Origin: Symsagittifera roscoffensis
Lineage: Eukaryota; Xenacoelomorpha; Acoela; Convolutidae
Assembly (NCBI RefSeq): GCF_963678635.1
Contig: NC_087066.1
Coordinates: 9,700,723 to 9,764,722, forward strand
Length of the DNA stretch: 64,000 bases
Direction of reading: 5' to 3'
Below, in pieces: positions 1 through 12,189 of this stretch. Made by a program: the position numbers and the translations under genes. Positions within the stretch are counted from its first letter, which is position 1, and every line of letters begins with the position of its first letter. The notes beneath the pieces were generated by a model that was given only the letters and a program-made list of their open reading frames with translations, had not been told where the DNA came from and did no database searches.

Positions 1-83
1 TTTTTTGAACATGGTCAACAGCCAGTGTAGTGGGTTTGTGACGATTTCGCTAACGTTGATTGTGACCATCCAGAAATTGATGA

Positions 84-344
84 TGTTACTCTGAGGATAG
101 CTTTGCTGCTAGAAATACACAACCACATCGTTTGCTTCGACAACTGATGGACCAGGTATATAACAGTTGGTAGAATTCAGACCCCGGACTAATTCGGGCA
201 GCAGAAACCTTCGACAGTGATATATACAGCGGGGAAATTGCCGATCTGGAGGCAAATTTTTCCGACGAGGACAAGTCGTCATTCTTCAATGATTCGTTTT
301 TCGACTATGAAGCAGTTGAAGAGGAACCACGGTCAAAAAATTGA
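84..344 (+). pseudogene. 3' end of an unrecognised acidic protein, interrupted by an in-frame TAG
   Basis: One plus-strand frame is open at 84-170, broken by TAG at 171-173, and open again at 174-341 with TGA at 342-344. The second part has coding-like composition: its last 45 or so codons are rich in Asp, Glu, Ser and Phe and end in SKN. The text before the TAG (Arg/Gln-rich, then an LMDQVYN stretch) is in the same frame, so this may be one gene 3' end carrying a nonsense mutation. A splice acceptor (TTCAG at 176-180) could instead make 181-344 a true last exon. No family is recognised. The gene would begin left of the window. Confidence 0.3.
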
Positions 345-1037
345 CAAATAGATTAAAACACAAAACAAAACTATAATAACTTTTGTAAGTAAAAAAAATT
401 CAGTGATTTAATAAGGGAATATACATAAAATATACATAATGTACATAAAGTTTGACCTACCGCTTGTCCGTGTTTAGTGCGTATTGAACTGCGAGATTTT
501 TTTCCAGTTTTGGAACCCATTTAATCGGGTTATAATTTTTTCCTTTAAATGAAAGAGTTTCCAGCATACTTCTGTGTCAACTTGTACGAAAATTGAAATT
601 CAATCAGAGTTTTAAGAATAATTGAGCAAATGGGAAGTGAAACATATCAGTTGTTATTGGAACGAAGATTTAGCAAATCATTTCTAACACCAAACATGTA
701 AACCCAACGTTCAGTGGGAATACTCAATAATATATCGAAACTTCACATAAGGACTATTTTTTATAAAATGGTGACAATTAGGATTTTTACATGGATGACC
801 TTTGGTTGCCAGATAACACATGGTGACAATTATGATCTATACCTATTGGTGATCCATACATGACAGCCCACCTTGATCCTAATGCACTAAATGCATACTG
901 CACATATGCAAAAAATAGTCCAGTGAGTTTTGGCTACTTTTTTGGGCTAAAACAAATCGAGTTCTTAGCTAAATAGTCTGTATAAAATTGCTTGCAATCA
1001 TTTTATTGTCAATACATGGTAAAACAAGAAGTCTGCG
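345..1037. other. no gene seen
   Basis: AT-rich sequence between the fragment ending at 344 and the ATG at 1038. No open frame with coding-like composition and no recognised repeat was found on either strand. Confidence 0.5.
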
Positions 1038-1581
1038 ATGAGTTTCGGAAACAAAATAGTTTTAAAAAGAATCTTATTATTTGACGTTTTAGATGAAGAA
1101 ATTGGTGCAAACTATGATTACCTAGCAGTTGCGTACAATGCTTTTAATTTGACACGTGACGTAAACGCATCACCGCCTGGCGTAAACTTGCCGATAGAAA
1201 TGCAAGAAAAGTTAGCAGAAACGGCGCCAGTTGGACCGGACTCTAAATATCGGGAGAATGGGATTGGATTAGACCTGAACGAGTACGGAGAAGAAACAGT
1301 TGAAAACATTATGTGTGCAGGAGTAATATGCAAAAACTTCATCAAGTTTGTGGAGGTTACGGCTGTAGCCAAAGACGTGAGTTATAGATAAACAAGTATG
1401 GTCCATTAAGATATAGTTAAGCCCCCAGAAAAGAATCAGAAACATCCGCTGGGTTGTTTTTAAATTCAACTTTGCGATTTTCATGAAACCACGGGAAAAG
1501 TTTTTCAAATTTGTCTTTCAGGTTGGCACCTCTCATAAGAGCGACATTTTGGCAACGCGTTCAATAGTTTTCTTAAATTGA
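1038..1581 (+). CDS. small two-exon gene, 132 aa, function unknown
   Basis: Exon 1 runs from the ATG at 1038 to 1376 (113 codons, phase 0) and ends at a good donor (GAC then GTGAGT at 1377). Exon 2 starts at 1522 after a pyrimidine-rich acceptor (TTTGTCTTTCAG, 1510-1521) and continues 19 codons to TGA at 1579-1581. The intron is 145 bp. Both exons are richer in GC than their flanks, and a polyadenylation signal follows at 1670. Without splicing the frame would stop at 1389-1391. The protein is mildly acidic, has no obvious signal peptide or membrane segment, and has one Cys pair near residue 93-98. I do not recognise the family. The two splice sites agreeing in phase make this a credible gene; transcript data would settle it. 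Confidence 0.55.
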
Positions 1582-1669
1582 AGAATGCTAATTATTCAAA
1601 ACTCAAAACAAAGATTGGATCTTTTTATCTCACTTATTTTTTGATAGACAAAAATGTCATTCTCTCATA

Positions 1670-1675
1670 AATAAA
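1670..1675 (+). terminator. polyadenylation signal AATAAA
   Basis: A canonical AATAAA lies 89 bp after the stop codon of the two-exon gene, in the right position and orientation to end its transcript. Confidence 0.45.
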
Positions 1676-3076
1676 ACATCATTTTTTATTTAAAACATGT
1701 TTAAACGTTGTATTTAAAATTTTAGATTATAACCAATTAAATTATGGTTGTTCGTCCACATAGGGGCCTATTTTGACAAAGTTCTTCCATCAATACACAG
1801 TTTTGCCATACATTCACAGTTTTGCCTTCCCGCACTGACAAAAATGGTTTCGGATCGAACTAAATTGATTCTATATCGATTTTAAATTGATCGAAATTGA
1901 TTAACGATGTACATTTTACAAACTCAATTGATTTAAAATCAATTTAAAGCAATTTTTTTCGAAAATTTTAAATTGATTTCAATCTCTAAAAAATCGATTT
2001 AAATCAATTTGGATGGATTTTTCGACTCACTAAAATCCATCCGAAACACACTTAAATCTAATTTGAATCGATTTAAATTGATCTTTTTGAAAATTTCAAA
2101 TCACTTTAAGTGTCTAAGAAATCGAGTTAAATCGATTTGGAGGGATTTTCAGACCCACTAAAATCAGACCCGCTAGCAAGGCGAAAAAACATACCCTTTA
2201 AGAAATTTGTTGGTTTTTTTTAATCTCGATTTTTAAATACAAACACCCGTGCCAGAAATTCTATAATTCAATAAAATGATCCACATAAATCAGATTTAAA
2301 GTTCGAAATAGGCAATGAAATTATAGAAAATTTTGTAAATCCTATGTTACAAACAAGAAAAGGGTCAGAATAAATTAAAATTTACTCCCATTAATATGCA
2401 ATTAAATCATACAAAATTATGAAGATAAATCAGATTTTTGGCAAAATTTTTTAAATGATTCAAGAAACGGGTCAATATAGATCAGTTTTTGAACTCAATA
2501 TATGCAAGAAAATTAAAGAATTTTATCAACTTTTTGGTATTTTTGATTGGTCTTTTTTATGCTACAATACGCTATGGATGTAAAATGAAAAATGATAAGC
2601 AATGGATAAATGCAATAAGAATTCGAAACTGATAAATGTCGAATAAAAAAAATCGATTTAAATCCGTGTAAATCATCTTCAAAATAAAAACAAATTCAGA
2701 CTGAAAAAAATGCATTCAATCAAAGGTTTGTTTTTTTGGGGCAGCTACACTTCGAGCCCAGAATGTTTATTTTGTGAACTGTAAGTAGATTCCTCAAAAA
2801 CACTTCTCTATTTGATCTTTCTTTGATTTATGTGTTTTTTTTCTTCGAACCTATACAAATTTCACAGGTTTAAAAACTTGTCTCTGGATTACAGAGAACT
2901 ACACAAGCAAATTGTGCACTATCCAGTGCAATGTTATACCTCGTTTTGTAATCTTTAAACATTTAAAATCCCACTAAAATCCCGCTAGAGCGCTGCAAAA
3001 TCCCAAAAATTGCATTAAGATAGAGTTAAAACGATATTTCCAGTTCCTGCGAATCACATAGGAGCTATAAGAGGCC
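1676..3076. other. no gene seen; AT-rich
   Basis: Apart from the degenerate ATCGATTT/AAATTGAT repeat block at 1850-2165 I see no gene, RNA or element in this stretch. Confidence 0.5.
1850..2165. repeat. degenerate short-motif array (ATTGATTTAAATCGATTT-like)
   Basis: The motif family AAATTGAT, ATCGATTT and TTTAAATC recurs many times on both strands in about 300 bp, often as small palindromes. Spacing is irregular, so this is cryptic simple sequence rather than a regular satellite. Confidence 0.45.
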
Positions 3077-3313
3077 TTAAAAAGCCTGTCTACGTATAAT
3101 CATTTCCCACATTCCAGAAAGAGTTGTTTTGTTGAGCAAAGTCGTTGTTTGCGATTCAAGGGCATCTTTTCTGCGTCTAAAGCTCTCACGTGGTACGACT
3201 GTTCCATCCATAATGGGTCCAGATGTGGTAGACCTGAAGCTAGAGCGCAAAGATAACTCCTTCTCAAACACTATCTTTGCCATGGCAGTAATTTTCTCAC
3301 TTGGTTCGATGTT
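3077..3313 (-). CDS. candidate internal or last exon, unknown protein
   Basis: On the minus strand a frame is open from 3313 down to a stop at 3077-3079. It begins exactly after an acceptor (GTTCACTTTCAG, AG at 3315-3314) in phase 0. The peptide is Ser/Thr/Arg-rich and hydrophilic, with an RSTTSGPIMDGT stretch and then several Arg/Lys. GC content is higher than in the neighbourhood. No partner exon upstream (higher coordinates) could be fixed and no family is recognised. It may be a single exon of a larger gene or a conserved remnant. Confidence 0.3.
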   Translation of the reverse strand, partial: NIEPSEKITAMAKIVFEKELSLRSSFRSTTSGPIMDGTVVPRESFRRRKDALESQTTTLLNKTTLSGMWEMIIRRQAF

Positions 3314-4023
3314 CTGAAAGTGAACGCAATACCACTATGCTAAACGCCTCATCATCTTCTCACCCATTTCTGATAAGACTGATAATGTTAACTCAATTGT
3401 TGCAAGTAGCTTCCGAGTCATTTTTTTCTGAAGGCAAGGAAGGGGAAAGGAAAATGATTCCAAAAAATGGCAGGTTGTCATATACAAAACACAAAGATTA
3501 TCTAAAAAAACCTATGAGAATAAAACTGAATCTGTCCAACAGATTGAAACAGTCTTAATTGTTTATTACACAGCTACTCATCAACTGTTGAAGAAAAATA
3601 AACATAACATCACTTCTGTAGGCTAGAAATTATTTGTTCTGCAACTACGTTTTATTTTTCCAAATAGGATACAATGATCACAATGGAGAGCAAATTGCAT
3701 CTATTTTCTACATTTTGCTGTAAAAAATTTATTAATATTTTTTGCACGAACTTTAACCAATGGGCTTCTCAAACTCAGCTTTAACCCTTTTAGAAGGCTT
3801 GTTGAAATATTGGAAACGAGAACTAGAAAAAAAAAGATCACCATCCGAATGGGTATATCTTATTTCATGGTGCACCCGAAGTCACAGTCCTAGGACCAAA
3901 CAATTTCTTCCTCCAAGATAAAGTTAATCAGGCTTTATTTCAGGTTTAATTAATCAAAGTTGAAGTATTAGCGATGATGATTATCTAAAATTAAACCCAA
4001 AAACAAGTTTAGTTGGAACACAC
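3314..4023. other. no gene seen
   Basis: The stretch between the minus-strand exon candidate and the left LTR of the old giant element. Only short open frames without coding character are present. Confidence 0.4.
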
Positions 4024-4402
4024 TGAGTTATAATCGGTTGACTGTACTCATAGAGTATTTTCAGATAAAGTACACTGTCTGCTCATCACCCTATCTTATT
4101 TTCGGCCGGATAGATTCGTACAACTTCTTGGTCTAATACCAATCTTAATCTTACTCTTATATCTCCTAGTCTCAAAAGATCTAGTGTATACTGGTTTATC
4201 CGAGTTAGTTTCCAGAAGGAGAACAACTGTATTCTAAGTTTTTTTTTCAAATTGCTCTGGTGCTGAAACTACAAGTAGTTTAGCACTTAAAAATAAGTGT
4301 AAATGTTAGTTATGGTATATGATTGGGTTGTTAAGAACATTTTATAGAATTAGAGAGTTACAGTTGTGACCAATTAAAAATTCTAGTTTAGAAATGATTC
4401 CA
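4024..4402 (-). repeat. 3' LTR of old giant element
   Basis: Begins TGAG and ends TTCCA on the plus strand. It shares long blocks with the LTR at 20428 and with both LTRs of the young copy, for example the TTATTTTCGGCCGGATAG block. The internal side carries CCCGGATGGG on the minus strand, the likely polypurine tract, as in the young copy. Confidence 0.85.
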
Positions 4403-5987
4403 CCCATCCGGGAATTAGAGAGTTCTTAGTTTTTATTGTTTTAATGTAGTGAAGGACATGTGATGTAGATTCTTTTAGAAGTTGCGAGCATTGATTTCTC
4501 GGGGAAGAAGAAGTGTAACTGTTGGTGTTTGACGGGAGAAGATTGTCATGTTCATATTTGTTGATGGGTCTCGTTGATCGTGTTAGTCTTGTGTGATTGT
4601 GTCAAGACTTCTGATAAATTCAATGATATCGATTTCGTTAAGTTTGGAGTGAGACTGCGTGCAGGGTGAAGTTAGACTTTCCTGTGTGAAGTGCCAAGTA
4701 ACTAGGATCTGTACGTGTAGTCAACATCGAAATGGCCATTGGTCTGGTTCAATGGTTTTCCTTTACTGTGATGTTGGGTCCATATTTAAAATTTTTTGAG
4801 GTAGTGACTTTAGGCAGCAAATCAAATAGATTTGCCACTCTGAAGTTGGAATGTGATGGAGTTGTCGTCTCTTTTGCTGCTCGTCTTTTGGGCTTTACTA
4901 AATCTATACATACTGCTTTTATCTTTTATATATATAAATTTCTTTGTTAGTTTTGGTTTTAGTTTTGATTTATTATTAAAAGTTTTCGCAAAGCGTTTTT
5001 ATATTAGTTTGATTATGTTTAAAGATTCGCTCACCCTAGAGCACCTCTTGGCAAAATTAGAGTGTGAGTCACAAAGCGTGATGTAGCGCGGTGGGTGACG
5101 CCGGCTGTAGGGCATGCGCAGGACGTCCCTCTGGTTGGTGAGGCCAGTAGTTGGGTATAATTTTGAGGTCTCTTTGCGCAGAGTCTCTTTTTGTGTTCAA
5201 CCTTATGTTTCGTTTTTAATACTTGTTTTTTTCTCTTTTTGTTCTGGCTATGTCTTTTTCTCAAAAATCGAATCTTTTGCTTTGGTTTTGTCCTCCGACT
5301 TTCTGTGTTTTATTCGATTGTGGAAGAACTTGAAAATGGTCTTCAAAAGAACAAAATATCCGGTTTAAATCAGGTTTTAGTCTGGTCTGAGTACCGCGGG
5401 CTTTTCTTTTCTTAGTAGTAAGCTTGCATTGGTTAGTTTGGTTTATTTTAAATTCCAACCGCGTTAAAGGAAAGTTTGAAATGTGTGAAAACTGGTTAGA
5501 GTTGTTATCAGTGAAAGTTAAAACTTAAACTCATTATTTTAAAAAATTCTTCGTGGACGAGCTGTGCGATTGTGGAAAGAAATTATGGGCGAGTGAATGG
5601 TTCAAATCTTATAAAAGCATTGTCTTGTAAAAATGTTGGTACTTGTATGAATTTATCTGCAAGTTTTTATGAACTTACTGCGGTGAAATTTATTTTAACT
5701 GTTTTTTGGGAAGTTTTTTATTGATGATTTCACTGCTTAGTAAGGAGAAAATTATTGCCTAGGGGATCATTTTTAATTTACTGCTATTTATGAGAAATTT
5801 AAACATTTTGAATTTTTTTGCATTAAGCTAACGAGTTTTGAATTTTTGGGAAAGAAATATTCAGTTTTTTTCTTTTTTGTTTGGTTTAGATGATGGTGTG
5901 ATGAGATCTAAAAAAATTGAAACATTTATAAAAAAACGGTTAGTTGTGTTTTGAATTGATTAGTGTAGAATACATAAGTATACTTAC
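4403..5987 (-). other. 3' non-coding region of old giant element, with conserved intron
   Basis: Matches 34968-36581 of the young copy. A GC-rich block near 5029-5150 (CACAAAGCG, then TAGCGCGGTGGGT, then GCATGC and GGACGTCC) stays clearly alignable while surrounding text has drifted. A putative intron of 80 bp spans 5908-5987: donor GTAAGT starts at 5987 directly after the ORF-E stop, and an acceptor with a run of T ends at 5908. Confidence 0.6.
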
Positions 5988-7723
5988 TTAACCATCAGCA
6001 AAAGAAAATCTATTTGGAAAAATATCGTGAATGACATTTGATGTTGTTAGAATTTTACCAATTAAGCGGGTGATATATTTAGTTTGCAGTAGTGGCCACC
6101 GCAATTCAAGTGCATTGATGATCTTATGCTCTTCACTACTTGGTGAGAGTTCAAACGATGTGTTTTGGATTAGATTAGAGAGCTTATGATTAAATTTAGT
6201 GTTATGTGTGTGTTCTAGGATTGAGATTTCAACGGGCTGTATATATTTGTGAGGGACAATTAGAGGACAGGCTTTATCAACACTAAAATTTCGCGTTAGT
6301 GGGCAGAATATATACATTTGTCTGATAGCGTCGTAGTGCCTAAGGATTCTTTGCATGTTAGTGTCTTTGATACAATATGTGAAGTTAAAGAAAAATGGTG
6401 CCGCGTTTTTGGAGTTAATAAACTGAAACAGATGGTGTGAGTTTCGTGATGGTGTATCAGTTGTGTTATGGTGTGCAAAGAATTTATAGTAAGTGTATGT
6501 GTGAGTTTATTTTGTGCGTAACATATATTGATGTGAGCAGTGTAAGTCATGATCTCTGGGTGTTGGGAAATTAAAGGTTAATGAAAAATGGTTAAAATTA
6601 TTGAAATAAGAGTCGTTTGTGTCGCGAAGTGCTGCGGAATTAATGTGGTCAAATTTTTGATTCATGCAGTTGATAGTAAAAACACTAGAGGATTTGATGA
6701 AAATTTTCTCAGTTAGTTGGGGGTTAGCGTTAGTATCGTCATTTGAAAAGATATCTTCATTGGGTCGCGCAATGGCGTGATTATAATGGTTAATTGAAAA
6801 TCTATAAGCTTTTTCTGCTGTGAATCATTTTAGTGTTTGGTTTAATCCGATAGTTGTGAACTTTTTTTCTTGAAGTGCTGTAGTGAGATGATATATCCTA
6901 GTTTGACATAATTCGTTGCCATCTGGATTATTATATGGTGGGAGTGGTAACGGGTTACTGAAAGGATACTATGAGGTCCATGAAAGTGTCAGAAATCATG
7001 CGTTTTCGTTAACATAATTTGGTTGGTCATTGTTAGGATTTGAGTGATAGTAAGTATATTGTGAAAAAAAATGGTAAGTATACTCGGATAAATTCTTTTG
7101 TGTTAGTATGAGGTGGATGATCCCTGAACATCTGAGCTGGTCGGGGGTTAGAATGGAATGGAGTATTGGGGGAGTTTTCGTTTAATACTCGGTGGGCTCG
7201 GGTTTGTCCAGTTGTGGATGGGGACTTGGAGGATTCTGAAGATGTCATGGTCTGTGAGTGGTGATAAATGGTTAGTGTGTTGGTGTGTTGTAGTTGTTTT
7301 TGAAGAATTCTGAAGTTATCTAATTCGTTTTCAAGTTCAGTATCGACGGTACTAGAGTAGTCAAGTGGGTCGCTGTAGATTGGGGTTGATTGGGGTTGCT
7401 TCAGTGTCGGAGGGAGGGGCTGAGGAAGGTTCATCGGCGATTTGAGTATGGATGGGTTGAAAGGGGCGTTGGGAAAAAGTGGATGGGCTAGGTTCGGAGT
7501 CTACAAGTTCATCCGGGGTTTCAATACCAGAGTTATTAAAATGAGAAATGGTGTGAAAAACTGTGTTCGTTGAAATATTGTCTGAGTCCATGCTTGATGA
7601 ATTGCTAGTAATTGATGGTTCAGGGTAGGGAGGAAAATCAAAAGGTGGTAAGACTTGGGAGTGACATTTTAGGTTTAATGGGTATGAAAGGGAATGGTTG
7701 AGGGATACAATCTGGCGGCTCAT
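5988..7723 (-). pseudogene. ORF-E remnant of old giant element
   Basis: Fragments in several frames match the 601-aa ORF-E of the young copy, including the MSRQ start at 7723, the Pro/Ser/Thr-rich first third and the C-terminal block with IQNTS, LRWPLLQTK and ihDIFP patterns. At least two frameshifts and several stops break it. The start ATG still overlaps the env stop as ATGA, as in the young copy. Confidence 0.75.
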
Positions 7724-10135
7724 CGTGGGCTAAGAAAATGGTTGTTCTGAAAACGCAATTTAGTGGTATGTGGTTGTTCTATAACCTGTTCATACGTCTC
7801 GTCTACATTTGGTTGTTGTGCTACAATGTGGGTAACTTGACTTTGTGGGTATCTATGACTTTTTGAGATGTGCTCTGTTAGAGATATGTTCCAGTGATTT
7901 CGTGGTACTAAAAACAATGAATGGTTATTTTGTAATGTATGTTTTTGTGGTGCATTAGGTGTTGTGTTTCTAATGTCTTGTGAATTATCGTATGTATTGG
8001 GTGTAGTTGATAGTTTTCTATTGTTTTCACTTATTTGATCGTCTAAAATATTTTGTTAACTGATTTTGAAAATATTCCAAAAAGATATGCGAAAAAAATG
8101 CGCGCTACACTTGCATGCTTGTTCACTTGTGTGTGTTTTGCGCATGTATTATAAATTTCTTTCAGTAATGAAAAAAGAAGTCCAAAAAAATTGAACATTG
8201 CATATAATCTAGTCAATTTTTCCAAGGGCCATCTTAGAAAGGCGAGTAGTCTTTTTAAGTTTACAAAACAAAAGATAATGATAGGGGAAATATCTTGTGG
8301 TTGGTATTTATTACCGTTTAGATAAATGCAATCTTTTATATCATTAAAAAATCCACTGTACTCTTGGTCGATGGATTGTCTTTGTATTGTGTCCATTTTT
8401 GCGAGGAGTTCTTGAAATTGTTGTGTGCGGATGTGATGTTGTATATCTGATCTGGAGTGTATACCTATTGATTGTAGATTTATATTTGGGTTTCTAGCAA
8501 TAGCTTTAGTACTTTCTGGTGAAACTTTCTGTAATTGTGGCATAAGTGTTGGGTAGGGTGTGAGATGCGTGTCAACAAAATTTATCCTATTTTTGTAGAA
8601 AAGGTTGATTTTTTGTAACATCTTTTATCTTCAAATACATATAATGGTGATACTTTTTTCGTACATGTGTAATGCCAAAAAATAATTCCTCCGAAGTCAA
8701 TAAAATTTGATCTAATTCCCGACAAAAATTATCCTGCATAAGATATTTTTAGTACTGCAAGTCCATGATGAAGCGTTTCTAATTCTGATAGTGAAATTCT
8801 AACCACAAAAAAAAACAGAAATTGTATGTAACAATTTCATATCTAAGTGGATTTCATAGTGAATTGCACCAAAAAATGTATTGTTCATAAGTGATAGTTC
8901 TTGTAAGTGAGTACTGCTTTTGTCTAGTGGTTTAAATTTACTATCAGTTCTTCTTGCAATTTTTAGAAATATTACTGGGATGTATGAATTTTCGTCGTTT
9001 TTGGTAACGTGATGTGTTAGATCTGGTATAATTATTCGATTTCCTGTGTTCATTTCGAGTTTTTTTTTTATTTGAGAAGAATTTCTGAGTATTGGGTTTT
9101 ATAAAGTGAAGTGTTATATTTGCAAGCGAGTCCTGTTTCTGGGTAGATTTGAAAACGTGTTGGTTTGTTTTCTTTATCTTTGATAAAGAAAACGTTGATT
9201 GTTTTGTCCTATTTTTTCAAGGATTACTTCATCATAAGTGATGGATTCAATAAAATACTTTTGATGAAAATTAACCACTCTTGAGTGTATTTTTGCAACT
9301 TGAAATGTGGTACATGTGTGCTCGGGGAACCAAACAATTGTTGCTTGTATTCTTGTTGTTGGATCGCAATATCCTTGGTCGTTTTTACAAGGTAATCGGT
9401 TTTCTTAATAAATAATAGTGTCATCTTTTAAATCTCGTGTTAATTGTACTTTTTCTTCTTCGATTTTCTAATCAAAATACATAATTTTTTGACACCCTTT
9501 GTTTTGTTGTGTCAGCTTTGCAATTAGAAGGGTTCTTAATTCCAACGTGTGGTGTGGTATCCAATTTTAATCATGGAGATCATAAGTTAGTTGTTTTTGT
9601 GCGCCGTGGAATGGGGATTTGTCATCTAGTTTTATATGACCTCGGTATCTTTCAAGGTCCGCTCGATGTGCAGAGTCTGGAAAATTTTTGTGCCTTTTTT
9701 GTGGTTAATTTTAATCGATTAAGTTCGTTTTTACAAACCTTGTGGCTAAGATGAAAGAGTCTTTCTATATTCTTTTGATAGAAAGATTCTTGATCAAGTC
9801 TCTTTTGTTTCCGTTTGAGACTTGAGCACCATGAAATTTTTTCTCTGAGAATGTTGCTGTAAACTTGTATCCTGTTAATGTTGTAGCTCTAGCTTTTGAA
9901 TAAAGTATCACTTCTATGTTTGTTGTTTCTATGTCTTGTGGTTCGGATTCGCATTGAGTTACTTGATTTTTGGCGTTTTAATGTAGTGTTTTTTTTTGTT
10001 CGTTTTCTTCACAATCATAATGTGTGACTAATAAATCTTGGGGTCCCGTTCGAGGGGAAGGGTTTTTATGATTTTGTGTTTCTGAAAAAATAAAAGAGGA
10101 TAGGGTTCGGCAGCTAAAAATTTTTTTAAAAAAAC
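7720..10135 (-). pseudogene. env remnant of old giant element
   Basis: Pieces match the 872-aa Env-like protein at 38387-41005: the Cys-containing N-terminal ectodomain near 9980-10080, the segment with IARNPN and SIGIHSRSDIQHH near 8450-8500, the two membrane segments near 8050-8230 and the cytoplasmic tail with a YEQVIEQPHTT motif near 7770-7790. Stops and frameshifts are frequent, so no full-length product is possible. Confidence 0.75.
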
Positions 10136-11165
10136 GTTTGTAGGATAGTCTTGAATAGGGATTATAGAATATAATGTATCTAAGTGTCTTTTTTTTATAT
10201 CTATCGTAATTACAGATAATTTCTGTTGTGATGAATGGGTGAGGTAACAATTGAGCTGTCATATCTGGTGGAGCTAAGGGAAGAGGGTGGTGTACTAGAT
10301 TGTTTAGTTTTATTGTTATTTCAAATTTAAGCGTTAAATTGTCTTGAGTGAGGATTTGTATATTGTGTTCCTGTATGTCTTTATGAATGTCGTATCTATA
10401 TTGTCACCTGTTGAGTTCCCATTTATGTAGTCTGTTACTGTCGAGGAGTTGACCGAATAGTGGAGGAGGTGCTACGAATGTATTCCAATCAAATCGTAGG
10501 GGTGTATTATTGGTTATATATTGGTTATATGTTTCTTATGTCTGACGTCTAAAATTGTAGGAAAAATTGGAGGAAATGATGTTGTTGATATCTGACTTAT
10601 TGGAGGGGTTGAAGGAAGTGAAAGCGTTGAAGTTGGGGGGGGGGGGGTTAAAGGGGTTTTCACAAGTTTGTTCGGATGTGGGGTTGATCCTAAGTAGTCC
10701 GATGGTATGTTTGGAGTTTTTTGTTGTGAGCTAGATTGTAATTGTGGGGATACTTTGGATTGTACTGCTGGAAAGATCTATAGAAATTTGAGTTGGTGAT
10801 AAGGGTATGTTAAAAGGAAGTCTGAAGAGTTGTAAAGTTTCTATTTTGTCTTGGATGTATGATATTTCTGACAATTGTGGATGTATTTTGGTTTTGACTT
10901 AGGTGTCTTGTTCTATTAAGGTCTTGTTGAAAGGCAGGGTATATTTTATATGTTGGTTCGTATTGTGGTTCGCTTAGGGATGCGTGGCGAACTACAGGTT
11001 CTAATAATAGTGAATGTCTTTCTTCAAATGTATATGGTTTTTCTTGAAATGAAATTCGTGTTGATGATTGAGGGTGGTTTGTCTGACTGGATGTTGGTGT
11101 TGTTGGAAATTCCTGGGATGTTGTAGTCGGTGGGGACTGTTGTGTAAGTTGTTGATTACCAGTTT
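10110..11165 (-). pseudogene. ORF-C remnant of old giant element
   Basis: Matches the methionine-less ORF-C of the young copy. The most conserved part is the C-terminal end, which reads ITTEIICNYDRY and then FYNPYSRLSY, close to the intact version. The Pro/Ser/Gln-rich N-terminal part has drifted and contains a run of 11 G near 10637-10647. Confidence 0.65.
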
Positions 11166-11188
11166 TGAAAGATTCTTTATAATTTTAA

Positions 11189-11345
11189 CTATGAAGAAAA
11201 TTTATTTTGGTTATATTATTCTTCTGTGAAAGTGATTAGGATTTTTTTTGCTCGTGCAAAAGTTATTATTGCCTTTTTGATACATTTGTATATTGTCAAA
11301 ATTAGGAAAATTAGAAATGTGAAACATATTACTAAAAGAAGAAAA
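11189..11345 (-). pseudogene. small hydrophobic ORF remnant of old giant element
   Basis: Still open in one frame. It shares the pattern F-L-x-x-L-I-L-T-I-x-K-C-I-K-K-A-I with the 61-codon ORF at 42138-42320 and ends in a similar EEY plus Lys/Asn/Ser tail. A run of pyrimidines ending in TTTTAG lies directly upstream, like the TTTTCAG in the young copy. Confidence 0.55.
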
Positions 11346-12189
11346 AAGTCTTTTTTGTTGTAAAATTGTTTTAACATTTAGATAATTGATGAAATATTGT
11401 ACTGAGGAGGTGGTCAAAGATTTTTGCAAAGTTGAGATAAGTTTTGTGGAGTGAATAGAAAATTTGAAAAAATGCAAAAAATTACAAGTAGAAAGAGAAA
11501 TAATTCGAAAGTATCTATAAATAAAATTTGATGTTATGAAAAAAGATTGATATGATTGAAAAAAATTTTGAAGTTGTTTTTCTTAGAAGACTGATTGATT
11601 CGGAAAGAAGCATTTGAGAATTGATTAGTTCCGATCCGACTTATTTTTTCTGTTGAGGCAAAATTTGAGTGTGGTTGGATTGTTTATTGAAATTTGACAA
11701 GTGGGTTGAAAATGGGCAATTTTTGGTGAAGAAGAAGTCTGAAGGTCTAGGAGTGAGTTTCCTGATTTTTTTAGTTGATGATCGGGTGTATCTAGGAGTT
11801 ATTCGTAATTAGGTTAAATGACCAGGTCCTATTTTTTCTTTAAGAAAATATAACAATTTTTAGGGAAATCTGGAGTGTAAGTTGGGACAATATTGTTGAT
11901 TTTTGTAACAGTTGATAGGGGAGGGTTGTAATATTTAGATTTTGTTTATTCCGGTAGTCAAATATGAGCGTGTTGCTTTTTTTTGAACTGGGGGTCCTTT
12001 AGTTACAGTTATACATATGTTTGAAGTTTGCAAAGTGTCGGCTAAAGAAGCGGTGTCAGAATGAGATGATGTTTAGATAGCTTCTGATTGGCTAAAGTTG
12101 AACTAGTTGTTCAAGAGTGTCAGCATAAATATTGAAAAGAAAAAAAGTTGCTACATTTCTGAAAGTTTAAAAATGATAAGTAATTAGAA
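11346..12189 (-). other. spacer between gag-pol and the small hydrophobic ORF (old copy)
   Basis: Corresponds to 42321-43149 of the young copy. No open frame of note in either copy; AT-rich with no repeat recognised. Confidence 0.45.

Noticed and set aside
3129-3558. Two plus-strand frames opposite the minus-strand exon candidate
   Set aside because: They lack acceptor/donor support, and the first is the complement of the better-supported exon at 3077-3313.
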